A DNA stretch of 64,000 nt from Gemmatimonadaceae bacterium (lineage in GTDB: Bacteria > Gemmatimonadota > Gemmatimonadetes > Gemmatimonadales > Gemmatimonadaceae), in contig JADLCY010000008.1 in the NCBI GenBank assembly GCA_020846935.1, forward strand, positions 124,001-188,000. The letters run 5' to 3'. Positions 34,516 to 43,813 of this stretch are shown in pieces (positions within the stretch are counted from its first letter, which is position 1; every line of letters begins with the position of its first letter). The notes below the pieces were generated by a model. That model saw nothing but the letters and a program-made list of their open reading frames with translations. It was not told where the DNA came from and ran no database searches. A program made the position numbers and the translations under genes.

Positions 34516-35778
34516 ATGCACATGCCCCGCCTGCTCGTTGCCGCATGCCTCGTTCTGCTGGCCCTGCCGGCGGAGGCACAGGATCCCCACCTGGCCAAGG
34601 CCATGCGCGTGTTGCGCACCACGCCGCTCATCGATGGGCACAACGACCTCCCATGGGCCATCCGCACCGCGCCGGGAGCCCCCCGCGACGTGGACGCCTA
34701 CGACCTCACCAAACGCACGGCCGGCCATACCGATATCCCGCGACTCAAGCAGGGCATGCTCGGCGGACAGTTCTGGTCGGTCTACATCCCCGGCGACGTG
34801 AAGGACTCCGGGTACGCGAAGATCCAGCTGGAACAGATCGACATCGCACAGCGCGTGTTCCGGAAGTATCCGACCGTGTTCCAGCCGGCGCTCACCGCCG
34901 CCGACGTGCGACGTGCGTTCGCCAACCGGCGCCTCGGGTCGCTCCTGGGCATGGAGGGCGGCCATGCCATCGAGAACTCCCTCGGCGCACTGCGTGCGTA
35001 CTACGCCATGGGCGTGCGCTACATGACGCTCACGCACAACGTGACGCTCGACTGGGCAGACGCAGCCAACGGTGAGCAGTTGCGCGGCGGCCTCACGCGC
35101 TTTGGCGAAGAAGTCGTCCACGAGATGAATCGACTCGGCATGCTGGTCGACCTCGCGCATACCTCACCGTCGACCATGAGCGACGCGCTCACCACGAGCG
35201 AGGCGCCGGTCATCTGGTCGCATGCGTGTGCGCGCGGCATTACCGACGTTCCCCGCAACGTGCCGGACTCGATCCTGCGTCGCGTGCCGAAGAATGGTGG
35301 CGTCGTGATGATCACCTTCGTGCCGTCCTTCCTCTCGCAGAAGGTCGTGGACCACGCGGCCGCGCGCCGCGCGCGGCAGACGCAGCTCCAGACGCAGTTC
35401 CGCAGCGATTCCACGGCCCTGCGCCGTGAGTTGGACGCCTGGGACCGCGAGCATCCGGCGCCACGGGCCACCATTGCCGACGTGGCCGACCACATCGAAC
35501 ACGTGCGCAAGCTCGCCGGAGTGAATCACGTGGGCATCGGCTCTGACTTCGACGGTGTCGAGGACCTGCCGGAGGGACTGGAAGACGTCTCGAAGTACCC
35601 GGCCCTATTCGCCGAGCTGTCGCGTCGCGGCTGGAGCGAAGCCGACTTGCGCAAGCTCGCCGGCGAAAACGTGCTGCGCGTGCTCACCGAGGCGGAGCGG
35701 GTCGCCGCACGCCTGCAGCGCTCGCGCCGCCCCTCGACAAAGACCATCCAGCAGCTCGACGGCCGCGTCGGCGCGTAG
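34516..35778 (+). CDS. Exported membrane dipeptidase (M19)
   Basis: A 420-residue exported dipeptidase. Signal peptide to LPAEAQ. Binuclear zinc site and family motifs are visible: LIDGHNDLPWAI (His and Asp), the bridging Glu in GMEGGHAIE, His in LVDLAHTSPSTM, His in IWSHACARG and Asp in GIGSDFDGVEDLP. It hydrolyses dipeptides, including D-amino-acid ones, in the periplasm; with the two M28 peptidases it suggests peptide-based growth. Confidence 0.93.
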   Translation: MHMPRLLVAACLVLLALPAEAQDPHLAKAMRVLRTTPLIDGHNDLPWAIRTAPGAPRDVDAYDLTKRTAGHTDIPRLKQGMLGGQFWSVYIPGDVKDSGYAKIQLEQIDIAQRVFRKYPTVFQPALTAADVRRAFANRRLGSLLGMEGGHAIENSLGALRAYYAMGVRYMTLTHNVTLDWADAANGEQLRGGLTRFGEEVVHEMNRLGMLVDLAHTSPSTMSDALTTSEAPVIWSHACARGITDVPRNVPDSILRRVPKNGGVVMITFVPSFLSQKVVDHAAARRARQTQLQTQFRSDSTALRRELDAWDREHPAPRATIADVADHIEHVRKLAGVNHVGIGSDFDGVEDLPEGLEDVSKYPALFAELSRRGWSEADLRKLAGENVLRVLTEAERVAARLQRSRRPSTKTIQQLDGRVGA

Positions 35779-35873
35779 GACGCCGCAGCGGCGCCCAGAC
35801 CACCCTCCCACGGCTCCCGATCGGAGACGCGAGAGGGCGCGCGGGCGCCGCGCGGTGCCGCGTTAGGCGCCGA

Positions 35874-37034
35874 TCAACGACCGAACCGGACCTCAAAGCG
35901 ACCCAGGCGCGTTCGGCCCTCGCCCTCCAGCGAACGCAGCCGGTTGCCATCGCGACGCAGCTCCACCACGCCAGTCGCCCGCAGCTCGTTCACATCGGTG
36001 AGATCCACGCGCAGCGTGTTCCCGTACCCCGAGACCCGCCCGCGCAGCCGGATGGTCGTGCCGCGTCCGTCGAGCGCGATCTCCGCGTCGCGGTCGCTAC
36101 CCAGGATCACGCGCACGCGGTCGAATTGAAGCGCGGGCCCGAGATCCTGGCGCAGCCAGCCCGTGCCGCGCATGCTGAGGTCCGCACGGTCGCCCCAGTC
36201 GCGGTCGTTGCCCCATCCACCGTTCCAGTCATCGCTCCGCCGGTTGCGCGCGTCAAAGTCGAGCTGCCAGCTACCGCCGTCGCTGCCGCCCGAGCCGTTG
36301 ATGCGGTCGACCTGCTCACGGTCTCGCATCATGACCACCAGCTCGCCGTTCGCCCGGCGACCGAACACCTCGCGCACCCGCAGCGTGATCCGGCGATCAC
36401 GAATGTCGGTGATTTCGGCGCGCACCTCGCCCCGCGTCGGCTCGCCGAACTCGAGCCGCGCCTCACGATCACGCTCCAGCCGCAGACGCAGCGTGCCCAG
36501 GCGGCCGTCCCTGATGCCCGACAGGCGCAGCGTCCCGGTGCCGTCCACCGTGGTGGCGATCGTGCGCCTCAGGCGCGTTCCGTTCCCGAGGTCGAAGTCG
36601 AATCGGTCGTCATCGTCCTCGTCGCGACGTGCATCGAGCGCCGCAATGGACGCGCGAAAGTCGCCGTCGCCCGTGCGCCCTTCGAGTTCGAGCCGCACCG
36701 GCTGGTCGCGCCAACCGCTGTACACGAGCGACCCGGTGCCGCTCGCGCGCCGGCCGAACGCATCGCTGATGTCGATGCGCTGGAGGCCCGGCCGGCCGCG
36801 CCGATCCCAGCGTCCACGCACGAGGTACCGTTCGTTGCGCACGAACAGCGTCACGGCAAACGCACCATCGTCCCGGAGCGTCAGTCGCGCTTCACGCATC
36901 GGGAGTCGACCGAATCGCTCTGATCGCGCGTCAAACCATCCGTCGCCGCGGATGGTGTAGTTTCGTTCCGCGGCCTCCGACCGCGCGCTGAGCGCGGCGA
37001 CCGCGATGAGTGCAGCAGACCAATGACGGCGCAT
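35874..37034 (-). CDS. Exported Arg/Asp-rich beta-repeat protein
   Basis: A 386-residue exported protein of unknown function, ATG 37034 with a strong GGAAGGAGGG ribosome site and signal peptide ending ARSEAAE. The rest is a long series of short, charged beta strands (RGDGWFDARSERFGRL, RLRLERDREARLEFG, IRLRGRVSGYGNTLRVDLTD) with a Gly/Ser/Asp/Asn-rich segment near 270-300. The alternating Arg and Asp pattern and repeated G-x-G turns resemble a beta-barrel or repeat adhesin, but no family is recognised. It is convergent with the dipeptidase. Confidence 0.7.
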   Translation of the reverse strand: MRRHWSAALIAVAALSARSEAAERNYTIRGDGWFDARSERFGRLPMREARLTLRDDGAFAVTLFVRNERYLVRGRWDRRGRPGLQRIDISDAFGRRASGTGSLVYSGWRDQPVRLELEGRTGDGDFRASIAALDARRDEDDDDRFDFDLGNGTRLRRTIATTVDGTGTLRLSGIRDGRLGTLRLRLERDREARLEFGEPTRGEVRAEITDIRDRRITLRVREVFGRRANGELVVMMRDREQVDRINGSGGSDGGSWQLDFDARNRRSDDWNGGWGNDRDWGDRADLSMRGTGWLRQDLGPALQFDRVRVILGSDRDAEIALDGRGTTIRLRGRVSGYGNTLRVDLTDVNELRATGVVELRRDGNRLRSLEGEGRTRLGRFEVRFGR

Positions 37035-37208
37035 GGACCCTCCTTCCGGTTCCGGTTCCACCCGGCAGCACCGGGCGTTCCCTGACCCTATTGGAAGGAA
37101 GCGTGCCACGATAAATCCCCGGAGTCGGCGCGCTTTCGTCCTCTCCCGTGGGCAAGTCACCCATCTCCGGGAGGACAGTTCCGCGCCAGAACCCTGTCCA
37201 CACCACTG

Positions 37209-38315
37209 GTGCCAATCACCCCTTGCAGGGCCCGTCGTGCCACCGCCGTGGTGCTCGTCATCGCCGGCGGACTCGTGCCCGGCTGCGCGACCGATCGCCC
37301 ACCCGTGCCACCCCTGATGACGTTCGTGGACTCGCTCTTCACCGACTTCGATCGCCCCGGTATGCCCGGCGCCAGCGTGCTGGTGATGCGCGGAGACTCG
37401 GTCATCCTGCGCGCCGCGTATGGCCTCGCCGATGTCGACTCCGCGGTGCGCGCCACACCGGAGACGAACTATCGCCTGGCCAGCGTGTCGAAGCAGTTCA
37501 CCGCCATGGCGATCCTCCAGCTCGTTGCTGACGGCCGACTCACGCTCGATGATTCCGTCTCGACGCGCCTGACCGGCTTCCCTGCGTATGCCCGCGGCGT
37601 GACGATCCGGCACCTGCTCACCCACACCTCAGGTCTCCACGACTACGAGGACTTCGTACCGGATAGCCAGGTGCGTCAGGTGTCCGACGCCGATGCGTAC
37701 GACCTCGTGCGCACCCGAGCCGAGAGCCTCTACTTCGCCCCGGGTTCGGCATGGCGCTACTCCAACACGGGGTACGCGCTGCTCGCGCTGCTCGTCGAGC
37801 GCGCGACCGGCCAACGGTATGCCGACGTACAGCGGGAGCGCATCTTTGCCCCGCTGGGCATGGCGAACACCGTCGCCTACGAAGCGGGCCGCAGCACGGT
37901 GGCGCACCGGGCGTATGGCCATCAGGTGCGCGGTGACACGGTGCGACGCACCGACCAGAGCAACACGAGTGCGGTGCTCGGAGACGGTGGCATCTACTCC
38001 TCGATCGACGATCTCACCCGCTGGTATCGCGCACTCGATGCGGGCAGGCTCATCCCCGACACCCTGTGGCGCGAGGCCACGACGCCGTTCGTGCTCTCCG
38101 ATGGAACGCCCACCACCTACGGCTTCGGCTGGTTCATCGAGCCGTTCGAGGGTACCACGCGCTGGCGACATCACGGGGAAACGCGCGGCTTCACCAACAT
38201 CGTGTATCGGTTTCCCGCTCAGCAGCTGACGATCGTGGTGCTCACCAATCGCAGCGAGGCGGCGCCGTGGGACCGCGCCGACCGCATCGCATCGCAGTTG
38301 CTGGCCACCCGATGA
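37209..38315 (+). CDS. Beta-lactamase-related serine hydrolase lipoprotein
   Basis: A 368-residue class C beta-lactamase/DD-peptidase-like lipoprotein (lipobox GLVPGCATD). Catalytic motifs are complete: SxxK in ASVSKQF (S92, K95), YxN in WRYSNTGYALL and HxG in RHHGETRGF. TTYGFGWFIEPFEG and the ending VVLTNRSEAAPW are typical. Relatives act as esterases, D-aminopeptidases or penicillin-binding proteins; the substrate is unknown. GTG 37209 has no clear ribosome site, and a shorter start at a GTG near 37248 would shorten the signal. Confidence 0.85.
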   Translation: MPITPCRARRATAVVLVIAGGLVPGCATDRPPVPPLMTFVDSLFTDFDRPGMPGASVLVMRGDSVILRAAYGLADVDSAVRATPETNYRLASVSKQFTAMAILQLVADGRLTLDDSVSTRLTGFPAYARGVTIRHLLTHTSGLHDYEDFVPDSQVRQVSDADAYDLVRTRAESLYFAPGSAWRYSNTGYALLALLVERATGQRYADVQRERIFAPLGMANTVAYEAGRSTVAHRAYGHQVRGDTVRRTDQSNTSAVLGDGGIYSSIDDLTRWYRALDAGRLIPDTLWREATTPFVLSDGTPTTYGFGWFIEPFEGTTRWRHHGETRGFTNIVYRFPAQQLTIVVLTNRSEAAPWDRADRIASQLLATR

Positions 38316-38403
38316 GTGCATGTCCGGGTCCGTCCGACGCGCGCTGATTTCGTCGGCGAGTGCGACTTTCTACTTTCGCAAACGACGGTGCGTATGTACT
38401 ATT

Positions 38404-38484
38404 GCTGCCGGCGAGCGGAATACGCTCGCTGATGTTCGATGCGGCGCCAGGATCTCCGGGGATCCTGGTGCCGCATCGCTTTTA
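38404..38484 (+). ncRNA. Candidate small RNA with intrinsic terminator
   Basis: A gene-free 240-base stretch holds a -10-like TACTAT (38397-38402) followed by about 80 bases with two hairpins: GCGAGCG/CGCTCGC (38411-38429, loop GAATA) and a 17-base terminator stem. No ORF or ribosome site lies inside. The -35 region is weak. It could equally be the 3' end of the upstream hydrolase transcript. Confidence 0.35.
38438..38484 (+). terminator. Strong intrinsic terminator
   Basis: A 17-base stem (38438-38454 with 38461-38477) containing a single G-T wobble and a 6-base loop, followed by GCTTTTA. It serves either the serine hydrolase transcript or the candidate small RNA. Confidence 0.7.
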
Positions 38485-38555
38485 GGGCTGAGGAGCCTGA
38501 GGCTTGAGGCGAGGGCGCGGCGGCCAGGCGCGCGCATGACCTAACAGCCTGCTGC

Positions 38556-39776
38556 TCAGGGCTCGACGACGCGGCGGGGCGGCAGGACCGCCGGCCCTTC
38601 GGCGACCGGCGAACCGCCAGCGTGACGCGGCGCGCGGCTCATCAGTGTCTGGACGATGCGCACCGAGGCGAGGCCGTCACCGTAGGGCGGATCCCCCTCG
38701 GCCATGCGATCGAGTTCGCGCTGGTCGTCCAGCAAGCGCGTTGCCGCGTTCACCACGCGTTGCGTCTCCGTACCCACGAGCTTTCCAAAGCCGGACGCCA
38801 CCACCTCCGGGCGATCGCAGGACCGCCGCAGGATAAGCACCGGACGGCCGAGCGCGGCGCACTCTTCCTGCACGGTACCCGCGTCCGTCATCACGAACTC
38901 CGAACGACGCAGCAGTTCGAGCATGTCGGCGTATCCCACGGGCTCCACCAACGTGACCCGAGGGACACCGTCGAGCGTACCGACTACCACGTCACGCACG
39001 CGGGGATCGAGATGCACGGGTACGACGATCTGCAGATCGCCGTGCATGGCGGTCAGGTCCGCGAGGGCATGGCACACGTGCGTGAGCGGTTCGCCCAGGC
39101 TCTCGCGACGGTGCATCGTGACCGTCACCACTCGGCGCTTCCCCCATGGCAGCACGTTGAGGTCGGGTTCGTCGAACACTGCACGTCTCGGCATGAGCCG
39201 GATCGCGTCGAGCACGGTGTTGCCGGTGACCACGATGTGATCGGGGGATACCGCCTCGCGCAGCAGGTTGTCGCGCGCGTAGGTCGTCGGCGCGAAATGC
39301 AGATCGGCCACCACGGCCGCGAGCCGTCTGTTCAGTTCCTCGGGAAACGGGGTGCGCAGGCTCGAGGATCGCAGCCCGGCATCGACGTGACCCACCGGAA
39401 TGCCGAGATAGTGCGCCGCCAGCGAAGCCGCCAGCACCGTCGAGTTATCGCCCTGCACGAGCACCAGGTCCGGTCGCAGCTCCACGAAACAACTCGTCAT
39501 CGCGAGCAGTGCCCGCGACGTGAAGTCGGCGAGCTGCGCGCGCGTCGTGAGAAGGCCAAGGTCCACCTGAGGCAGGATGCCGAACGCCTCGAGAGCCTGC
39601 GCCAGCATCTCGCGGTGCTGCGCCGTGGTCACGACGATGGCCTGCACGGTCCGCCGGTGGCGTTCGAGCTCACGGATCACCGGCGCAAGCTTGATCGCCT
39701 CGGCGCGCGTGCCGATCATCACGCACACCCGATAGCGCCCACCGCCCAGGGCGGCGACGTGACCTGGCGTGAACAT
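38556..39776 (-). CDS. wecB: UDP-N-acetylglucosamine 2-epimerase
   Basis: A 406-residue enzyme converting UDP-GlcNAc to UDP-ManNAc for surface polysaccharide. Motifs: MIGTRAEAIKLAPVI, VTTAQHREML, LVLVQGDNSTVLA, GHVDAGLRSSS, PFPEELNRRLAAVVADLHFA, TVTMHRRESLGEPL, VPVHLDPRVRD, VMTDAGTVQEECAALGRP. These give the UDP-binding and catalytic Asp, Glu and His residues of the family. ATG 39776 is the likely start. No other polysaccharide genes are adjacent, so it may serve a distant cluster. Confidence 0.93.
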   Translation of the reverse strand: MFTPGHVAALGGGRYRVCVMIGTRAEAIKLAPVIRELERHRRTVQAIVVTTAQHREMLAQALEAFGILPQVDLGLLTTRAQLADFTSRALLAMTSCFVELRPDLVLVQGDNSTVLAASLAAHYLGIPVGHVDAGLRSSSLRTPFPEELNRRLAAVVADLHFAPTTYARDNLLREAVSPDHIVVTGNTVLDAIRLMPRRAVFDEPDLNVLPWGKRRVVTVTMHRRESLGEPLTHVCHALADLTAMHGDLQIVVPVHLDPRVRDVVVGTLDGVPRVTLVEPVGYADMLELLRRSEFVMTDAGTVQEECAALGRPVLILRRSCDRPEVVASGFGKLVGTETQRVVNAATRLLDDQRELDRMAEGDPPYGDGLASVRIVQTLMSRAPRHAGGSPVAEGPAVLPPRRVVEP

Positions 39777-40030
39777 GTGACGCTCGAGTCCCCCGTCCGC
39801 GCCGGACGCCTGCGACGAATCTGTCAGACAACCGCTCCTGTGGGCCCGTGAACTTCCGCCTGCAGGACGGTCCGCGAGGGTGTGGCGCAACACGCGCAGC
39901 GAGCCGAGCCGGCCGAGTGAATGCGCCCTCATCACACATGGTGGTACGGCTCGCGCGGCGAGCGCCGCTTGCGAGCTGCTTCGCGACTTGGCTGGACCAC
40001 GATCTCGGCCATTGCGAAGCCCCCGCTCGA

Positions 40031-41845
40031 CTACGGCGTGCGCACCGCCTTGAGCTCGGCCTGTCGTCGACCGACGTCGTATGCCCACCACTCGAGATAG
40101 CTCGCCATGACGGGCAATGGCACCGGCCCGAGCGCGAGCACGGCCGCGTGCCAACTCGGCTCGTCGAAGGCGGGGCCGAGCGTTCCCCGGATCCACGCGC
40201 GTTGCGCCGCGATCTCGCGCGCGCCGATTGCGCTCGCACCTGCTCGCCCCGGCGCCAGGATCACCTGATCGACGAGACGCGCCCGGAGGGTCGAGTCGTC
40301 GGCAAATGAAAAGGGCCGCAGCACCGCCAGCGCCTGCTCCGGTGTCCACCCGAGGTAGTGAATGCCGGTGTCCGCGATGAGCAGCGCCGCATTCCATCCC
40401 TCGTGCATCAGTCGGCCGTACGCGTCGAGCGGGTTCACGTACGCGCCCAGTTCGCCGGCGAGCGACGCCGCGTATTCCGCCCATCCCTCCTGCGTGGCAC
40501 GCGAAGGATGCAGCAGCAGCATCGGGTTGAGCGTGTCGTGCGCGTAGCTCTGCGTCATCGCCAGGGCGGCGCCGGGCCATACCCACCGCATCACACGACT
40601 CGGGCCTTCGAGCTGCGACTCGACGCTCAGCCATGCTGGCGTGATGGTGACTCGCGCCGATTCGCCAACGTTGCGCGGCGGGCGCACCAGTCCCTCGGGA
40701 TCGAGGAGCTGTTCGAGCGGCGTCGCCATGCGAATGTCGGGGGTCTGGCTCAGCGGAGCATCGATCCGTGTGACGATGGAATCGCGCATCGCGGCGAGTG
40801 TGGCGTGTAGGTGCGCCATCGCGCTCTCGGCGGACACGGGAGCAAACGCCGGCAGCTGCCGGAGTGAATCATGGAACGCGGCCACCGAGCCGTTCCACCC
40901 GAGTCGCCGCCGCACAGCGATGAGCAGCGAGTCGATGCGTCTGGCCTCGGCGAGACCGACGCGGTGGGCATCCTCCGGCTCGATCTCCACGCCCAGGTGC
41001 CGCCGCAGGAGGTGTCGATAGAACTCCTTGCCACCCGGATATTGCCACAGCCCGGGCCTGAGCATGCTGCGTGCTTCGTATTGCCCGAGATACGCGGTGA
41101 GCGAATCGATGGCTGGGCCGATCTGCTCCGTGATTGCCCGCGCTTCTTCTCCCCGGAACTGCGCCACGTGCGCGGGGGCGATGGCCGTCAGCCGGTCGTC
41201 GCCAATACGGAGCTCGCCGCGTCGAACCACGGCTCGTAGCGAGTCGAGAAGACCCCGAAAGGCCCGCACGGCGTCGCGTGAAGCAAAGGCCTGATCGCGC
41301 GCACGCAGCTCGAGGGCGTTGCGCGCGTCAAGGAGCCAGAACGCGATGCCATCCAGCAGGAACAGGTAGCGGTCGAGGTCCATCGTGCTCGCGAATTCGA
41401 GGCGCGTCGAGACCTCCAGCGGAACGCGCAAGGCGCTCCGTGCCGGTGAGAGCAGCGAGAAGTCGATCGACGCAAACGCCTGCGCTTCTGCCGCCGACTC
41501 GACCTCCCAGCGCAACGTCTGCATCGTGGCATAGTCGGTGGGAGAGAGAGCGCGCGCGTCGACGGTTTCGAGCTGATCGATCACGCGGATCGCGGTCCGA
41601 CTGGCCGAGTGGTCATCGGCGCTCAGCACCGGCGACACGAGCGCTTCGATGGGCCGGCCCACGGTCGCGGCAAGGTCAGGGCGCGACGGCAGCACGAGGC
41701 GCCAGTACGTCTGCGTCGCCTCCTGAAGACGCTGTCGCGCCACCAGGGAATCGGCTGGCGTAGGGGCGGGTTCTGGGCGTGGCGTCAGCGCGCATGCCTG
41801 GGCACAGCACCAGACACCCGTCAGCAGAACAGCCCGGGCCGGCAT
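40031..41845 (-). CDS. DUF885-like lipoprotein lacking the zinc motif
   Basis: A 604-residue lipoprotein (lipobox CAQAC, ATG 41845) with DUF885-like organisation: YPGGKEFYRHLLRRHLG, an EDAHRVGLAEARRIDSLL helix and a C-terminal RATQEGWAEYAASLAGELG. In normal members an HEAYPGHH motif provides the metal site about 20 residues before the EGWA motif. Here that region reads ALAMTQSYAHDTLNPMLLLH, with no HExxxH. The protein may be a pseudo-enzyme or an altered active site. Known or proposed relatives are metallopeptidases. It is convergent with nothing and divergent from the sugar dehydrogenase gene. Confidence 0.75.
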   Translation of the reverse strand: MPARAVLLTGVWCCAQACALTPRPEPAPTPADSLVARQRLQEATQTYWRLVLPSRPDLAATVGRPIEALVSPVLSADDHSASRTAIRVIDQLETVDARALSPTDYATMQTLRWEVESAAEAQAFASIDFSLLSPARSALRVPLEVSTRLEFASTMDLDRYLFLLDGIAFWLLDARNALELRARDQAFASRDAVRAFRGLLDSLRAVVRRGELRIGDDRLTAIAPAHVAQFRGEEARAITEQIGPAIDSLTAYLGQYEARSMLRPGLWQYPGGKEFYRHLLRRHLGVEIEPEDAHRVGLAEARRIDSLLIAVRRRLGWNGSVAAFHDSLRQLPAFAPVSAESAMAHLHATLAAMRDSIVTRIDAPLSQTPDIRMATPLEQLLDPEGLVRPPRNVGESARVTITPAWLSVESQLEGPSRVMRWVWPGAALAMTQSYAHDTLNPMLLLHPSRATQEGWAEYAASLAGELGAYVNPLDAYGRLMHEGWNAALLIADTGIHYLGWTPEQALAVLRPFSFADDSTLRARLVDQVILAPGRAGASAIGAREIAAQRAWIRGTLGPAFDEPSWHAAVLALGPVPLPVMASYLEWWAYDVGRRQAELKAVRTP

Positions 41846-42006
41846 CCAATCGACGCCGGGCGGCCCCCTCGTCGCGCCCGCCTCACCCTCCGGCTTGCCC
41901 CTCCTCGTGTGCACCGTCACGGCGCGGCAAGGTACATATGGGACGTACTATGGCAATTCCCGCCGACGTGACCACCATGACTCTCGCTTTCGCCTCCTGC
42001 TTCGCG

Positions 42007-43140
42007 ATGCGCCGCGCCATCCTGCCGACCCTGGTCGGCATGGCGCTCCTTGGAAGTTGCGGCGGCAATGACGCCCCGGCGTCGCCCGGCCCCACGCAAC
42101 CATCCGACCTCGACGTCACGACACTCGTCGGCGGGTTCGACACCATCTGGGATCTGGCGTGGGCCCCCGACAACACGATCTGGGTGACGGAGCGCGGCGG
42201 ACAGATCTCGCGCGTGAACCCAGCCTCGGGCGCGGTCACACGTATGGGCAGTGTGGCGGTCAGCGAAATCGGCGAGGGCGGGCTCATGGGCCTGGCATTC
42301 CATCCCGACTTTGCCAATGGGCAGCCGTGGATCTACGTCGCCCACACCTACACATCCAACGCCGGCGTGCGGAATCGCGTCGTGCGTCTCGCCGCGTCGT
42401 CGACCGCCCTCGGAGCGCCTGAGGTGCTGCTCGACAATCTCCCCGGCAGCTCGATTCACAACGGTGCGCGCCTGGCCATCGGGCCCGACCGGTTGCTGTA
42501 CGTGACGCTCGGCGACGCCTCCAACACGTCGCTGCCACAGGATCGTGCCTCCCTGGGCGGCAAGATCCTGCGGTTGATCCTCACTGGCGCGCCGGCACCT
42601 GGCAATCCGTTCGGCAACGCCGTGTTCAGCTACGGACACCGGAACCCGCAGGGCCTCGTCTTCCTTCCCGGTGGAGCACTCTACGCGACCGAACACGGGC
42701 CCTCTGACAACGATGAGGTCAACCGGATCGAGGTGGGCCGCAACTACGGCTGGCCGAACGTGCGCGGCGCGTGCGATGGCGACGCCGGGCCGGCCGAGGT
42801 GCCGTTCTGCCAGGCCAACAACGTGGCCACGCCCCTGGCGATGTGGACACCGACCATCGCGCCCGCGGGCATCGACTACTACGGCAGCACCCGCATCCCG
42901 CAGTGGACCGGTAGCCTGCTCTTCACCACGCTCAAGGGTGAGGCGCTGTACCGGCTCACCCTGTCGGCCGACGGACGCAGCGTGACCGGACGCGAGACGC
43001 TCTTCGCCGGAACGCATGGCCGCCTCCGTGACGTGCTCGTGGCACCGGACGGCACGGTGTACCTCGGCACCAGCAATCGCGACGGCCGCGGCAGCCCTCG
43101 CGGTGAAGACGACCGTATCGTGCGCATCCGAGCGCGCTGA
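42007..43140 (+). CDS. PQQ-type sugar dehydrogenase lipoprotein
   Basis: A 377-residue glucose/sorbosone dehydrogenase-like beta propeller. ATG 42007 gives an ideal lipoprotein signal (RRAILPTLVGMALLGSCGG); earlier in-frame ATGs at 41977, 41956 and 41944 add an unneeded extension. Propeller motifs: GLMGLAFHPDF, IHNGARLAIGPDRLLYVTLG, GKILRLILTG, YGHRNPQGLVF, ATEHGPSDNDEVNRI, GRNYGWPNVRG. His in GHRNPQG corresponds to the catalytic His region of soluble PQQ dehydrogenase. Oxidation of sugars in the periplasm is inferred; PQQ use depends on residues I cannot fully verify. Confidence 0.88.
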   Translation: MRRAILPTLVGMALLGSCGGNDAPASPGPTQPSDLDVTTLVGGFDTIWDLAWAPDNTIWVTERGGQISRVNPASGAVTRMGSVAVSEIGEGGLMGLAFHPDFANGQPWIYVAHTYTSNAGVRNRVVRLAASSTALGAPEVLLDNLPGSSIHNGARLAIGPDRLLYVTLGDASNTSLPQDRASLGGKILRLILTGAPAPGNPFGNAVFSYGHRNPQGLVFLPGGALYATEHGPSDNDEVNRIEVGRNYGWPNVRGACDGDAGPAEVPFCQANNVATPLAMWTPTIAPAGIDYYGSTRIPQWTGSLLFTTLKGEALYRLTLSADGRSVTGRETLFAGTHGRLRDVLVAPDGTVYLGTSNRDGRGSPRGEDDRIVRIRAR

Positions 43141-43191
43141 TCGGCCTCCCGCCGGCAGGACGGTTTGCCCGAGGCCTGCTAGCTTGAGTCC

Positions 43192-43767
43192 GTGTCTCCC
43201 CTCGAAGCCTTCGCCGCCGCCTTCGGCGTCATTGCGGTCTACCTTGGTGCGCGCGAGAACATCCTCAGCTGGCCGACGGCACTGGTGAACGTCGGCCTCT
43301 ATGCCGTCGTGTTCTTCGAGGCACGGCTCTACGCCGACATGGGGCTGCAGGTCATCTACTTCGTGTTGTCGGGCTACGGCTGGTACCAGTGGAAGTTCGG
43401 CGGTGCCCGGCGCACCACGCTGCGTGTCTCGCGGGCGAGCGCCCGGATGTGGATCGCGCTCCTGGCGGTGAACGCGATCGCGTGGGTAGCGCTGGCGGCG
43501 ATGCTCGCGCGACACACCAATGCCGTGCTCCCCTGGCTCGACTCGCTGCTCTCTACGACCTCGCTCTGCGCGCAATGGCTGATGACGCGCAAGGTGCTGG
43601 AGAACTGGGCCATCTGGATCGCGGTCGACCTCGTGTACGTCCCGACGTTCCTGTCGCGCGGCCTGTATCTCACGGCCGCGCTCTATGCCGTCTTTCTTGT
43701 GCTCGCCGTCGTCGGGTGGCGCACGTGGAAGCGTGGCATGACCACCGAGGCTCTGGTGACCGCGTGA
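43192..43767 (+). CDS. pnuC: Nicotinamide riboside/mononucleotide transporter PnuC
   Basis: A 191-residue membrane protein of about seven helices, GTG start. ENILSWPTALVNVGLYAVVF and LSGYGWYQWKFGG are PnuC hallmarks, the latter containing the Trp/Tyr residues near the substrate site. PnuC imports nicotinamide riboside by facilitated diffusion, trapped by phosphorylation. The kinase gene follows after 46 bases, which strongly supports the assignment. Confidence 0.93.
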   Translation: MSPLEAFAAAFGVIAVYLGARENILSWPTALVNVGLYAVVFFEARLYADMGLQVIYFVLSGYGWYQWKFGGARRTTLRVSRASARMWIALLAVNAIAWVALAAMLARHTNAVLPWLDSLLSTTSLCAQWLMTRKVLENWAIWIAVDLVYVPTFLSRGLYLTAALYAVFLVLAVVGWRTWKRGMTTEALVTA

Positions 43768-43813
43768 GCTCGCGCGGTGCGCCTCGCGGCGTTGGCCCAT
43801 TCGGGCCCGTGCG

